Assembly: GCA_026119935.1 (NCBI GenBank)
Contig: JALRMH010000037.1
Location: forward strand, 62,001 to 126,000
Length of the DNA: 64,000 bases
Source of the DNA: Endothia cerciana
Taxonomy: Eukaryota > Ascomycota > Sordariomycetes > Diaporthales > Cryphonectriaceae
Direction of reading: 5' to 3'
Below are positions 45,724-57,436 of the stretch, piece by piece. Numbering within the stretch: position 1 is the first letter of the stretch; each line of letters begins with the position of its first letter. Made by a program: the position numbers and the translations under genes. Under the pieces are notes generated by a model. That model made no database searches and was not told the origin of the DNA. It was given only the letters and a program-made list of their open reading frames with translations.

Positions 45724-45736
45724 CCCCCCCCCCCCC
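45724..45736. repeat. C13 homopolymer inside a coding region
   Basis: Thirteen C on the plus strand (G on the coding strand), just before GNISITDGKHCLYG. Its length sets the reading frame of the membrane-protein gene. Confidence 0.9.
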
Positions 45737-46560
45737 AATGCCCCGGGCCTCTGTCGCAGAAATAGTGATCAGGTCTTCTGGGGCCGCTGAATAGTTTATC
45801 TTCGAGTACGTTGCTCCGTTAATTAACGATACAGAGATCTGAAAGGGTGAGATAGGATACGTTCAGCATACTGTCTACGCAAGTCAATGGTATAGGTTGG
45901 CCCACCACTCGCTCCTCGAGTATTCCATTGTTGATAGTTCCCCAGTAATTCCGCAGAGAGGGGTAAAAACACAGCAGGTTGCTGCAGTCAAGGCAAAGGG
46001 ATCAGGAAAAGATATTACGTTGCTCCCCGAAACGTCGGGGCATATGCTTGTGTTGACAGCTGGAATGGGTTGCACGTCTTCTAAATCTTGTTCGTACGCC
46101 GAAGAATCGTTCGCGCATGGACTTGGTCCGCGGGACGATGAAGCTGAGGGCAACAGGAAAGTTGTGTTTCGTATACCTGACTGATTGGCTGGGAGGATTA
46201 ACCCTGGAGGATCAATCCGGTGAGGGGGACTGCCGGATGCCACCGTGGCGGAAAGTTGGGTACGGCGCCAAACTGTAGTTTATTGTCATCGTCTTCCATT
46301 CCCACCCAAGCTGTGCGGAAGAACATAGTTCGCCCAGTATGACGATTGGTACGGCCCGGTTGTTGACCATGAGGTATTGCCAGATTGAACCAGTAAGGGG
46401 GCGATACGTCGGCGCAGAAGCTGTCAGAGGCGACGGTAGAGTATGTGATACCGTTCAATCCTGGGAAGCTGTAATTATCGGTCGGACAGTTGAGTGGTGA
46501 GCACGTTTGCGTTTTTTTTTTGAGCCTACCAGGCCAGCGGTAATGCCCCCTTCATGCCGG

Positions 46561-48467
46561 TGTCAAACAGCTTCAGTCGATCCGCGCTTCCTGGGTTCAT
46601 CAGGACGTTGAATCCGGTGGTCGTGCTTTGCGCAACCGGGATAGATGCGGATTGTCCTGACACTGGTCTGGCACAGGCGAATGTCTGTAGAGACTGCTGC
46701 GTAGAAGCGCCAAGTCCGACTGAAGCTCAACAAGGAGAATCTCGACATCATCTGTCTACCTAGCGGGGTGCTTACCACAGCAGCCTCAATATAGTATTTG
46801 CCTGTAGGTACGGGGGTCTGCGTTCCATCTCGGCCAGCTCGTCCGCTTCTGGTGAACCTGCTGCCTGCACGGCGGAGGCGTAGACCTTGCAGACGCTTAC
46901 TGACTACCGACTCCGACGAGCGGGGTGGGTTGTAGAGCCTACCCTGCTGACCGTGGAGCTGAAGCGATTACGTGACGTTGGACGACAAGTACACCTCCGT
47001 GTATTTCATATCCCGGATGCTGGTTGGTGATGCTCGCGGGCGGTTGCACAAAGCAACGGCCTTGGATGCGCTTGAGAGTACGTTAACCGCGGTGTTTTAC
47101 ATTCTGATCTCGGGGCTGGCCGATGCGGCCCACCGGTGAGCATCATAGGCACCCGCACGGGGGGGAGAGCGAGAGGGAGAGCGAGATACAGAGGAGTGTC
47201 ACGCATCGGGCACCCTCATCAAAACCATCAAACGCAGCACAAGCGGACGGCAACGTCACACGTCATGGTACTGTCGACAGGCAAGGTGGGGCAGCCCGCG
47301 GTCAAACCATGACGATGGCTGCGATGACGGCGTAGCGGGGGTGGACCAGGTCGAAGTTAGAACAGGAATAGTTGTCCCGTCACGGGGCCTCCCGTGTCAG
47401 AAATCCGCCGGACCCCATCTTCTGCCAACTTCTGGGGGTCAAGAATCATGGAGCCCCGAGTCACGACTCGGTCTCCCCGACGATCCCGCGCGGCCGGGGA
47501 ATCTTGGGGGCTCAACATGCCTATCTGGGTGAAACGCTGCCACGTTATCAACGAGGAACCCGTCTTGGCATCTGCCCTCTCCTGCTACGTCAGCGTGTTG
47601 GATATTTTCAAGGGGCCCCTCTGGGTTTTCAACATCGAGCGCAGACGCCGCCCAAAAACACAAGGGATGGGTCGCTGGATGTCTTGCTTGGCATGGCATG
47701 GCATGTGTGCACTCTCTCCGCGTTCACAGAACAACGTTCGCGCGCGTAGGATCTGATTCCGCTACGGTTGACTGAGGGCATTGGTTGAGAGCATAGCCAT
47801 CTTCAAGTCGAGCTACATAGCATGATGTCCCGGAAACCCTCCGTTGAACATGAGTGGCCAGTAAATGAATACTCGACCAAGCGAGCGAGCCCGGAGAGCA
47901 TTGCGGTAATACAGCTGGTGTCCCTGGGGATGACGCTGGGACAAGGCTTAAGGGCCCCTTACGCAAAAATCAGTGTATGACGTCGATAGAACCTGAGGCA
48001 CCCTGTCCGCCCGGCCCATCCGTCCATCCGTCCTCTGGGGCCATCTATGCACCCCAGACTCTTCCCTGGATGCCGCCAACCGGCACCAGCACAAAGAGCC
48101 GCAGCCGACTCCTGGCGTCAGCCTTGACAGGGTCAGCTGCCACCACCTAGTATGGGTGATCCTGGGCGGATAGACGGCGCCTTCTCGGCATGGTTGATGT
48201 CATTGCCGACGAAGGGCCGAATATTTGTTGATCCGGATGCCCATCGACCGCCATGGCTCGTCCGCCTGTGTGAGGCTCACCGCATACTCCATTAAGAAAG
48301 ACTCCATAATATCCCCCGCGTGCTGCCCCGTGGGAGAGATCGACTCTCGCTGCCCCATCTGATCCACACCCCGTATCAGCACCGCCCCCACCCAGACGTG
48401 CAACTTCGTACAAATATCTTGGGCAAGAGTTGCAGAAGAGGCCCCGCCATCCCCCACGATTCTTTCT

Positions 48468-48506
<39 letters not shown>

Positions 48507-48546
48507 ATTACCATGCGCATTGTGTTTTGATCTGGATGCTGTCAAG
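46561..48546. other. GC-rich intergenic region upstream of the sugar transporter gene
   Basis: No gene supported with confidence. A plus-strand frame at about 46990-47137 (LHKATALDALESTLTAVFYI) reads like protein and ends in a CACCG-GTGAGC donor-like site, but has no start, partner exon or family. The transporter promoter and leader lie at the right end, including a (CGT)n repeat at 48469-48505. Confidence 0.35.
48469..48505. repeat. (CGT)n trinucleotide repeat in the transporter leader
   Basis: About 12 CGT units, 40 bp before the transporter start codon at 48547. In the reverse direction it gives an artificial poly-Asp frame that is not a gene. Confidence 0.95.
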
Positions 48547-50381
48547 ATGTTGGGCGTCAACAGCAAGGTGTATTTCGACTATGCGAATCCCAACTCCGAG
48601 AAGAGCACCGATGCTCGCAAGGAGCTTGCTCACCTCGACTACTCACCCCTCCCGAGGGTGACTGGGCGGTCCTTCTGCATGGGAGTTCTCGTGTCGATGG
48701 GTGGCTTCATATTTGGGTACGTGTACCCGAGTTCGTAGCGGTGATGAGCGTCCTCAATGCCTGACCATAGACACAGATATGACACCGGGCAGATATCCGG
48801 GTTCCAGGAGATGCCCAACTTCAAGCAGAGATTTGCACAGCTGCAACCAGACGGGACATATACCTTCAGCAACGTCAGGTCAGGTCTCATCGTCGGTCTT
48901 CTTTCTATAGGCACCCTCGTGGGCGCTCTCGCAGCAGCACCGCTCGCCGACAGGTTCGGCCGCCGCCCCTGTATCTCGTTCTGGAGCGCCATCGTCGCCG
49001 TCGGTTTCGTCATCCAGGTTGCCGCCTCTACTTCATGGCAGCAGTTTATGGTTGGCCGTCTCGTGGCTGGCTTCGGCGTCGGTGCGCTAAGCCTCCTCGT
49101 CCCCATGTTCCAGTCCGAGACTGCTCCGCCCTGGATCCGAGGAGCCTTGGTGTGCACGTACCAGCTCTTCATCACGCTGGGCATCTTCCTCGCTGCGTGC
49201 TTCAACTACGGCACGTACACACACCAGATGCACAACTCTGCCTCTTGGCGGGTCGTCATCGGGGTCGGCTGGCTCTGGACTCTGATTCTCGGCCTCGGCA
49301 TCTGGTTCTTCAAGGAGACCCCACGACATGTGTACAGAAAGGGCCGCGTCGAATATGCCAAGCATACCTTGATGCGTGTGTATGGGGCGCCAGAGAATCA
49401 CTTCGCCATATTCACCCAGATGGAGGAGCTGGAGGGCAAGTGGCGTGTCGAGATGCAGTCGAAGAAGCAGGGCCCAGTCGGGGAGTTTGTGGGCATGTTT
49501 AAGGCTCCGCGCATGACTTACAGGATCTTGCTGGGGGTCATGCTGCAGATGTTCCAGCAGCTGACCGGGGCGAACTACTTCTTCTACTACGGGACGGTAT
49601 GTACCCTGTGCTCCCTGTGGGGATCATCCTTCGCACTGACGACCTCCGCCAGACAATCTTCAGCTCTGTCTCGATCAGCTCCTTCATCACGCAGATGATC
49701 CTCAATGGCATCAACTTTGGCGTCACCTTTATCGGCCTCTATCTCGTGGAGCATTACGGTCGCCGCAGGTCCCTGATCGTGGGTAGTATCTGGATGTTTG
49801 TCTGTTTCATGATCTTCGCCTCCGTCGGCCACTTCGCCCTCGACGTGAACACGCCCGCCAACAGCCCCCAGGCAGGCATCGCCCTCATCGTCATGGCCGC
49901 GCTGTTCATCCTCGGCTACGCTACGACCTGGGGCCCCATGGTCTGGACACTCATCGCAGAGATCTACCCGTCCAAGTACCGCGCCAAGGGGATGGCCCTC
50001 GCCACCGCCAGCAACTGGATGTGGAACTTTCTCATCGCCTTCTTCACCCCCTTCATCACGGCAGACATCGACTTCGCCCTCGGATATGTCTTTGCCGGGT
50101 GCAACCTTATAGGTGGGGTTCTGGTCTATCTGTTCGTCGTCGAGGGACAGGGCAGGACGCTGGAGGAGATCGACACGATGTATCTGGAGCACGTCAACCC
50201 CCGCACCTCGGCCAAGTGGACGCCGCCGCCTGCCGAGGAGATGGCGAGGATCCGGACGCAGGCCGGGACAGACGTGCCCGCGACAGACTCCAGTATGTCT
50301 AGCGGGGAGCACAGTTGGGGCGCTGTCCCGTCGGACAAAGACAACCAGAAGACCGAGGCCCAGCATCAGGAGGCCGTCTAA
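48547..50381 (+). CDS. MFS monosaccharide transporter (sugar porter family)
   Basis: Twelve-helix plasma-membrane transporter of the sugar porter family, related to fungal HXT/RCO3-type hexose transporters or sensors. Three exons: 48547-48716, 48777-49596, 49653-50381. The introns (60 and 56 bp) have GT-AG ends and rebuild FGYDTGQISGF and YYGTTIFSSVS. The product is 572 aa. Family signatures: GYDTGQISGF, DRFGRRP after helix 2, PMFQSETAPPWIRGALV, QQLTGANYFFYYGT, HYGRRRSLIVG, WTLIAEIYPSKYRAKGMA and the PETxGxxLEEID-like end (EGQGRTLEEIDTMYLE). A cytosolic tail of about 60 residues rich in Ser, Asp and Gln follows. The PESPR site reads FFKETPRHVYRKGR, with Lys-Glu-Thr in place of Pro-Glu-Ser. 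Substrate is probably glucose or another hexose. No damage is seen. Confidence 0.93.
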
Positions 50382-53300
50382 GGAGCAGTAAGATATTGAC
50401 AGGTTTGTGGATCTGTCACGCCGGCTGCGGAGGATGTACTGCACGCTCAGACTATGAATGGCAGATTATACACTAGGACAGCATCAATATCACTTCCTAG
50501 GCAGCATTTTTATCTTTTCAACCCATTTGAGCTGGGGTGTGGTGGCGTGTCATGTTAGGGACCACATCAGAGTGTACGCCACCTAACTGCAGTTAGGTCA
50601 TGTCCAGTGCCCACCTTCTGTGAGTCCTCCGCAGGCTGAGAGACTGGCGCGATCCTGTACTCTCAAACTTCGCGGAGAGAGGCATCTTACAGGACCTGAA
50701 CTGTACTTGACCACATATTAGATGTTCCTGGCCTGGGTGCCGCCACGGGGCAGATGAGCCTCTTTCTCGGTAGAAGCCACGATGTCGGCAGAAGCCAATT
50801 CTTGGTTCACGAGAAATATTAGACTCGGAACAAAGATGAGGTGATCCACGTGGGCGCGGTGGAGCAGAGCATGCTTCGGGCGTCGCAGAATCGCTTCAAG
50901 GTGCCACCCTCACCGAGGCAACTTGACGTGCCCATCATCGTGGGAAGTCCCCGTGGCCCCTGCAGCAGCTGTCACCCTCCGCAGCGGCCTTGACAGCCAA
51001 CCCGTTGTGATCACGGGAGCGAGGCTTACGAAGTCCAAGATGCCGCGGAGTTTAGAGCCTATGGCTGCTAGTGCATTCAACCGTACCACTCCATCGATGG
51101 CTCAGCGAGATACTTGTGTTCTCTTTCACACCCGCCAGACTCCTGTATCTCGCATTGTCCCACTCTTTGCTCGGGTATCTGCACGTTGATGCCAGTCGTA
51201 TTTTCGCCCGCTGCCGGCCTGCGTTGCGTGACTAGAAACTCGGACCAGGCCGTCAATATGGATCCCTCCACTTACACGCCGTATAATCTGGCCGCCGTGT
51301 TGGAAAAACAAGCCGAGTCAGCCTATTTTGGAGTCACAACCTCCTTCGTCGGCACCCGCTCGGTTGGATGCTGGCGTGAAGCCTTGAGCTTCACGGGCGC
51401 ATGTGCGGGCGGACTAGCTCAGCCTACTTCCTTACCAGGTCACACCGAATCCAGCAGAGACGAAATCCCTCAGGCTATCGCAAGAACATTGAGCACCCTG
51501 TAAACATCATCGATGACACGGGGATTCTGAATGAGGGTTTCTACGCATTCATTTGACCTAGCAGGGAGGCTGAAGACAGGATCTCGCCAGGGGAGGGGTG
51601 GAGCAGTAGATTCGAAGGGTTTCTCATGCCGGACTCGTGCACCGCCACGGGACTTTATACGAATGACCATACTGAGATGTTGCGAAAACATGTGTTTGGA
51701 TTAAACTGGGGTCTCAACGGCAATGGGAGGGGGGGATATTAGGCTGGCTGGCCGGATATCGGGGAGATAACGGGAAAGAGTCCAGGGAAGTCGAGGACCC
51801 GCTGTAGATGGGACCAACACATCCCCCCCCCCCCCCTTCCAACACGCACACCCCTAGATTGCATGTAGGGCTGAGCCTGGCCCAGGAGATTGGTCCAGCA
51901 GAGTGTGAGTGGGTGATGTAATATGTTCATACGGGCATGATTTGGTGAGGATGAACGGTTGATGCGAGAACGAGATGTTCTAAGCCGCATGCCGTGAGGC
52001 AGTGTCTGGATCGCGGAGCTTTCAAGCCCCGTGTAAGCGCCGACTCCGATGATCTGCACGGGCCCTTGGTGAGAAAACGGCTGTGGCTGACGACGGAGGA
52101 TGAGGCATGATGATATTGGTGTCTGGGCATTTTCGAGGCAGTCGACCTTCTTCAGGCGTATTGAGAAGGACGAGAGAGCACAAGATCTAAGTTATGTGAT
52201 ACGACTGTCCAAAGCCGAAGTAGTGGAGGATGTGGGACGAAGTATATGACTGGAGCCCACACGTGGTATTTCGGTATGCGAGATCCGCCCAGCGCAAGCC
52301 ATTGACGCCGGCACTAACCCATGGACAGGTCCAGACCAGGCATGCTTAGTATCTAGAGCCAGTAAGAGGTCACGACAGAGCTGCAAATGAGGGCATGCCC
52401 TCTGTTCACGACAAAGACCGCTTGGACACGCAGGTACTGTAGCAGCCGTGGCGCAAGTCAGTGCAGCCCACGGAGGCCAGTACTTTGTTATCTGCACGGG
52501 ACGTCACCAACACGCCGCAGGTCGGCATTTCTACACCTCAACGTCCGACGTATGGGGCAGGTGATTTGAGCCCACCCAATAAGCTCTCAGCGTGTTGCTC
52601 GGGGGTCCCTCTCGCGATGCAACTCCCTTGCTGCAGGAGTGATTTCATGTTCTTCAGGACCGCCTTGCGCCGCCAGAGCTGGCCGGGTTCGAACAGATTG
52701 TAAAGGATGTTGGCCAACGGAAAGGGTACGATGACGATGTGCTGCAACACAGGTAGGGCCTCCTGCAGTGCTACGTCCTTGGGGGAGAAGTCTGGACGTT
52801 TTGGGTGGTATGGGGACGACCCCCCTGAGAGCATCAGATGTCAGCTCCGGGACAGTAGCGGTTAGGCAAACGTTGTAAAGCTCGAGAAAACCATGATACA
52901 TAGTACAAGATGAAACTAAACCTTACCGAGCATACTACCCTTACGCGGTCGTTATGGCTTGAGTGGGTGCGATGAGCTACAGACCAACATCAAGACTGCA
53001 CTGCCCTTCATCCGCAACGCGAAAGCGACCGACCCCATGCTGCACATCGGCAGGTCGGGGGTATATACATGCAGCTTCGTCCCCTTTTTGATCTTGGTTC
53101 GCCCTCCCTTCTCTCTTCCTTACTTCTGGAATAGCGAGCGCTTGATACTGTCTGGAATCATAATCTGCTGGTTTTTATTCTTCTTAATTTCTAACAACTT
53201 CCCTCCATCCTAGCATCTTGAGGGTTTCAGCTGTCAAGGTATTCTCATCTGCGAGCCTCCGGCGTACGTTCCTCATCCGTTATTTCGGCCGATTGGCTGC

Positions 53301-53488
53301 GCATCTCTCCGGCCGAGTCAACAGCAGGTCGCAAGCGATAAGAACATCGAGGGTCGTCCGAAGGCGGTCTTCGGAGCGCAAGAGATTTCTGACCTTCGTG
53401 TCGTTCCCCCTCGGGGACGTCGTGTCTCTGGATTTCAACGTTTGAAGGGTCATCTCGATCGCAAGGAAATAGAAAAAAAGTCGCGAGC
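50382..53488. other. Intergenic region of about 3.1 kb with C14 tract
   Basis: No gene supported. C14 tract at 51823-51836. A minus-strand frame at 52538-52834 (98 aa, PVLQHIVIVPFPLANILYNL) is somewhat protein-like and could be a remnant. The right end, with CT-rich sequence near 53090-53210, is the Ost-alpha gene promoter. Confidence 0.35.
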
Positions 53489-55197
53489 ATGGCTTCAACA
53501 ATGGGTTCCGCGATGCATTCCCTATACATTCGGGGACTATTCAGTCACAAGAGCAGCAGTTCGTCAAGCTCATCATCGAATCACACCTGCTCGCTACCGA
53601 ATCCCCTCACAGAAAGTATGGCTTCTGAACAACCTCCCGCCCCCCCCCCCCCCTGGGTTTTGCGCACCATAACCTGGCACCAGTATCAATGTTCAGGTAG
53701 TAGCACCAAGGCCCTTCACAGTGCTGATGATATATCCTAACAGCGCCGACCGATCCCATCGCCGGAGGCTATACCTGGCACCAATTGGGGACCATCATCT
53801 CCGCCGCCGGAGCTGGCTTCTCGATCCTCTCGATCCTCATCTTGATGTTCCGCCACGCAACACACCTCTCGAAACCCAATGAACAGCTCAAGATACTGCG
53901 CATCTGCCTCCTTATCCCCGTCAACGCGCTTCTCAACCTGATCGGCCAGATTGTTCCGGCGGCGTACTTTTACATCACGGTATGGGCGGACATGATGCAG
54001 TCGCTGGCGCTGGCCAACTTCTTCCTGCTGCTGCTGGAGTTCATCAGCCCGCATGAGAACCAGCGCGACTTTTTCTTCAGCGGTCTGGAGGTGCCGTCCA
54101 AGAGGGGTCGGGCCCCAAAGAATGGTCTGAAGTGGTACAGGAGAAGATGGTTTTGTGTATTCCAGTATCCGGTGGTGCAGCTGCTGGTCACGATCGCGAC
54201 GGACGTCACCAACTCGCCACAGATCAACGTCTATTGCGCGGACAGCAACAAGCCTTACTTCGCGCACTTATGGGTGAGCCTCCCGTCCCGTACCCCATCA
54301 CTGTTCCTCCAGCCCCGTCCCCCGTGTCTGTATCGGCGTTTTGCGGGCCCCAATTTGCGATGCGTCGGCGGCAAGCCGAGGCTTTCTCGGTCCGAGTCGA
54401 GGCTGACTGCGAGAATGATCATGTAGATCAACCTGTTGCACATATTATCTCTGATTACGGCAGTCATGTCCTGTCTCAGATTTTACAAGTTTCTCAAGGC
54501 CGAGTTGACTGGCCACAAGCCACTGTCTAAGTTATTCGCATTCAAGCTGATGGTCGGACTGAATTTCCTGATGAACGTGAGTCTGCCTTGAGATGATAAA
54601 AGCCTATATGGTATTATTGTAGCATGGGGGGTCCGGGTACTGACACTGTCTCAGATCATCTTCTGGGTCCTCAACGACATCAACCCATCACCTCTGTCGC
54701 CGACCAACACAATGAGCGAAGCTGACGCGATCGCCGGCATCCCGGCCATCGTCAACTGCCTGATCATGGTCCCGTTCTCCATCTTCTTTCACTATGCCTA
54801 CGACGTCGGCCCATACATCATCGATCGGCATGTGGAGTCAGGACGGGGCGATTCTCAGTATCTGCACTATCAGGGTGGCCCCCTTGGTATTCATGCTTTT
54901 ACCAGCATGCTCAACCCGAGCGAGGTCCTCGGCGCGATCGCGTTCGCGTTCAAGATGCGTCGTGGGAACAGCAGCAGCAGCACGAATGTCAATTCTAGTG
55001 GATTCGACACCGTCACGAGTTCCGAGAGTCGTGATCTTGAGTATTCGCACGAGATGGGCAGGCGAGACCAGAGGCGGATGGACAAGCACGGTCGCGGAAA
55101 TCACTCTCGCAGATACGACCATCGAAGAGACGATAGTCAGCAGAACAGCGTTGGTATGGGCATGCCCAACAGGGGAGACTGCCCTAATGCGAGTTAG
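53489..55197 (+). CDS. Organic solute transporter Ost-alpha family membrane protein
   Basis: Multi-pass protein of the Ost-alpha/TMEM184 (Solute_trans_a) family, known in animals as a steroid/bile-acid carrier subunit and in fungi of unclear substrate. Four exons: 53489-53696, 53744-54273, 54427-54576, 54655-55197; introns are 47, 153 and 78 bp, all GT-AG. The product is 476 aa. Family cores seen: WHQLGTIISAAGAGFSILSI, HLSKPNEQLKILRICLLIPV, ADMMQSLALANFFLLLLEFI, RRRWFCVFQYPVVQLLVTIA, FKLMVGLNFLMNIIFWVLND and a cytosolic tail rich in Ser, Arg and Asn. About seven helices are predicted. Exon 1 has a Ser run, then a C14 tract (53640-53653) encoding Pro, whose length sets the frame into exon 2; a later ATG at 53623 is another possible start. 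Core region is intact. Confidence 0.88.
53640..53653. repeat. C14 homopolymer in exon 1 of the Ost-alpha gene
   Basis: Fourteen C encode an Ala/Pro run. Any change in length not divisible by three would shift the frame into the membrane core. Confidence 0.9.
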
Positions 55198-57436
55198 TGG
55201 TTTGTTACTACAGTGTACAACCGGGCCAACCTCCGGCGCCGGATGAACTGTGTCCTTCAAAATGGTGGTATTTGTGACCTCTAGACCGAGGCAGAAAAGA
55301 AGCAGCAATTGGCTCCAAGTCATGCGAGATCGAGGCCAAGCTTGGTTCTAGACCAAAGGCACAGGTGCTTTGGGTGATAAAAATAAAATTGCATGCGCCG
55401 AATCTGGAAATAATCAAGTTTCACATCACCGCTCGTTGCCGATTTCCGCCAAGTCACCAACACTGACTCGCCGTAGCACGAAATCCTGTCCGGATCGCGG
55501 TTTTGTACTGCCGTTACGTAGCGGTAGGTATTGATAGGACATGCTTTGAATCATGGTTGAGTACTAGTGGAGCAGAACGGTAGATTCATTCCTCCCCATT
55601 CCCACGAGCGCATTGGCGGTCTCATATCGGCTTCACATCACCATCCACGTAGGTGACCTCTGTAGCACATCTAGATGTTGTATGACCTTGAGTCCTGACT
55701 CGGCCGATCAGCAGGTTGGTGCGCACGTTGCTGCTTGACTACTTGGGTACTCCGGTGATGATCAGCGCCTGTAACGGAAGATCACCAGCGGCGTGCCGGG
55801 CCTGGAGGGAGATCACTGAAGGTCACTGGGGAATATCGGACGGCACGAGCCGAAATGTACATAGTATGCTCATCGGGGTCCTGCCTACCCAGTAAACCAC
55901 CTAGAGATGTAGTAGGGCCGATCAAGACGGCCCACGTTTGAAGATCAGGCGTCCAAGACCCCTGCCTATATCTGGAGGAGGCCATGGACGACAGGCAGAG
56001 GATCCGAGGCCCCTGGAGGCTGTATGTAGCTGACCCGAGGGACCCGCCAGCTTTACCTACGTGAGGTCGGGCGTGCGGCCTTTTCCCGTCACACCAGTTT
56101 GGATGGCAAAAGAAGGCCGTACGCACAAGACGTGCCCTCGCTCATGAGTACAGCAAGTGAGGATGACCATTTCATCTATCATGAGGACACTACGCAGGCG
56201 GGTCCGCCAGTCAAGTCTCTCAGTCGCTGACTGGCGGCACCAGCAAGTGATTCTTCCGGCTGATGTGGTATCCCCGCCTGCTACCCACCATTGGGTAGGG
56301 CAAAAGAAGCCGTGAGCCTGTAGTCCGCTAATTACCCCGGCTTTCGCTATGGACCCCTGGACTGGATGAGCTGCATCGTCTACAGCCTAGCTGTTGATAT
56401 GTCCGTTTCACCATCCCATTGGCGAGAAGTCCTGCAGGTACCACTGATGACTACCGGACCGATGCCGAATTTAGTCTACCACGCGGGCTACTTCAGACCA
56501 ATGCGACCGAACCTGTCTCCCCTTTTTGCCCCGAGTCCCTATATTTCGACATCGTCCCTGGCCTCAGGCTTCTGCGCAATCCCCTCCCAAATTTCCCCCA
56601 GCTAACAATCGGGCCGTTCACGAGCGCGAACGCACACGTTCTATACGTCCGTATAGTAGGCACGAACAGCTGGTCATACGCCAGCTCTCTTCCGGGTGTT
56701 TGCTCCGTCGGCGCGTGTTTCTTTCAGGGGACCCTAAGTGCTGGCTCGCTATCAGTTCATAAGTAAGAGATTTGCCATCGCCACTGGCCGAGCATGGCGG
56801 TCACACCAAATTGCGGCGTGTGGCTTGAGGAGGCCATTGCGAGGTCCAACGGCATCGTTTTCCGCCCCCATGAATGCCTATACCTGCAGGCAACAGAGCG
56901 TTTTTTCCCCGGTCCGGATCCTTCGCCGCTGTCGCGCCTCTCGCCGCCTGGTTCCTCAGCTTCCTATCTGCGTACGGCCGAGGAGAGCTGTCAGGCTGCA
57001 TCCCAGAGGAGTTCGTCCAATGGAGCATTGATCCTTATGTTTCAAACATGACACCTGCATATGATTCGGCATGCATCACGCACCTAGACCACGGTGGGGA
57101 TTCACGTGTACCCACCCCCACAGCTTCTAGGTCGGTCGGTAAGGTGGACCTTCCAGACGATGAAGAAGCCCCATGGTAAAAGAACCTCACAACCTATAAG
57201 ACCATGCGATGCCCTCCCATCCGGTGCCTGATGAGTCCCTGGCTCTTCACGGCTCTTCAAGCTCAGGCTTCTCCGCCTCTTCCATTCCTTGAGCCCTCTT
57301 GTGTTCGCTAACAGGCCGAATAACGACATTCCTTTCTGATACTCTTCGTGTAAATACAGGGCAACACTCTTGTACATACCTCTCTGCTTTCACTTCTTCG
57401 ATTCCAGTCACTACCTGTTCTTCGTGAAGTGTCATC
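55198..57436. other. Intergenic region upstream of the GH16 gene
   Basis: No gene supported; several short open frames at 56366-57180 lack protein-like features. The last 100 bases are the GH16 promoter and leader. Confidence 0.4.

Larger units (their letters stand above)
45087..46560 (-). pseudogene. Fungal membrane protein with luminal domain (DUF3176-like C-terminus), multiple exons, frameshifted
   Basis: Pieces of one membrane protein run from about 46540 to 45087. Upstream segments are rich in Cys, Asn-glycosylation sites and Pro (CSPLNCPTDNYSFPG, NTSICPDVSGSN), as in a luminal region. The C-terminal part has DSTVDTISQFVQGIADSMAT, then a membrane segment TALTALTALTALLLAVVVV and a cytosolic tail ...VVLWKTSILPSLSYGLDQ, the end expected in fungal DUF3176-type proteins. 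Introns are likely near 45840-45900. The frame is broken by one base near 45447-45460 (between GTDWDG and NPASVSATPLCPEVY). A G13 run (45724-45736 as C) lies in coding sequence and decides the frame there. No start or N-terminal membrane segments were found, so the gene may be truncated. Exon borders are not settled. Confidence 0.5.

Noticed and set aside
46990..47140. Plus-strand exon-like piece with a GTGAGC donor
   Set aside because: Reads like protein for about 45 residues but has no start, partner exon or recognised family.
48200..48520. Frame with a long Asp run
   Set aside because: Produced by the (CGT)n repeat; no conserved flanks.
49587..50444. 285-aa minus-strand open frame
   Set aside because: Antisense to the sugar transporter exons; low-complexity acidic composition.
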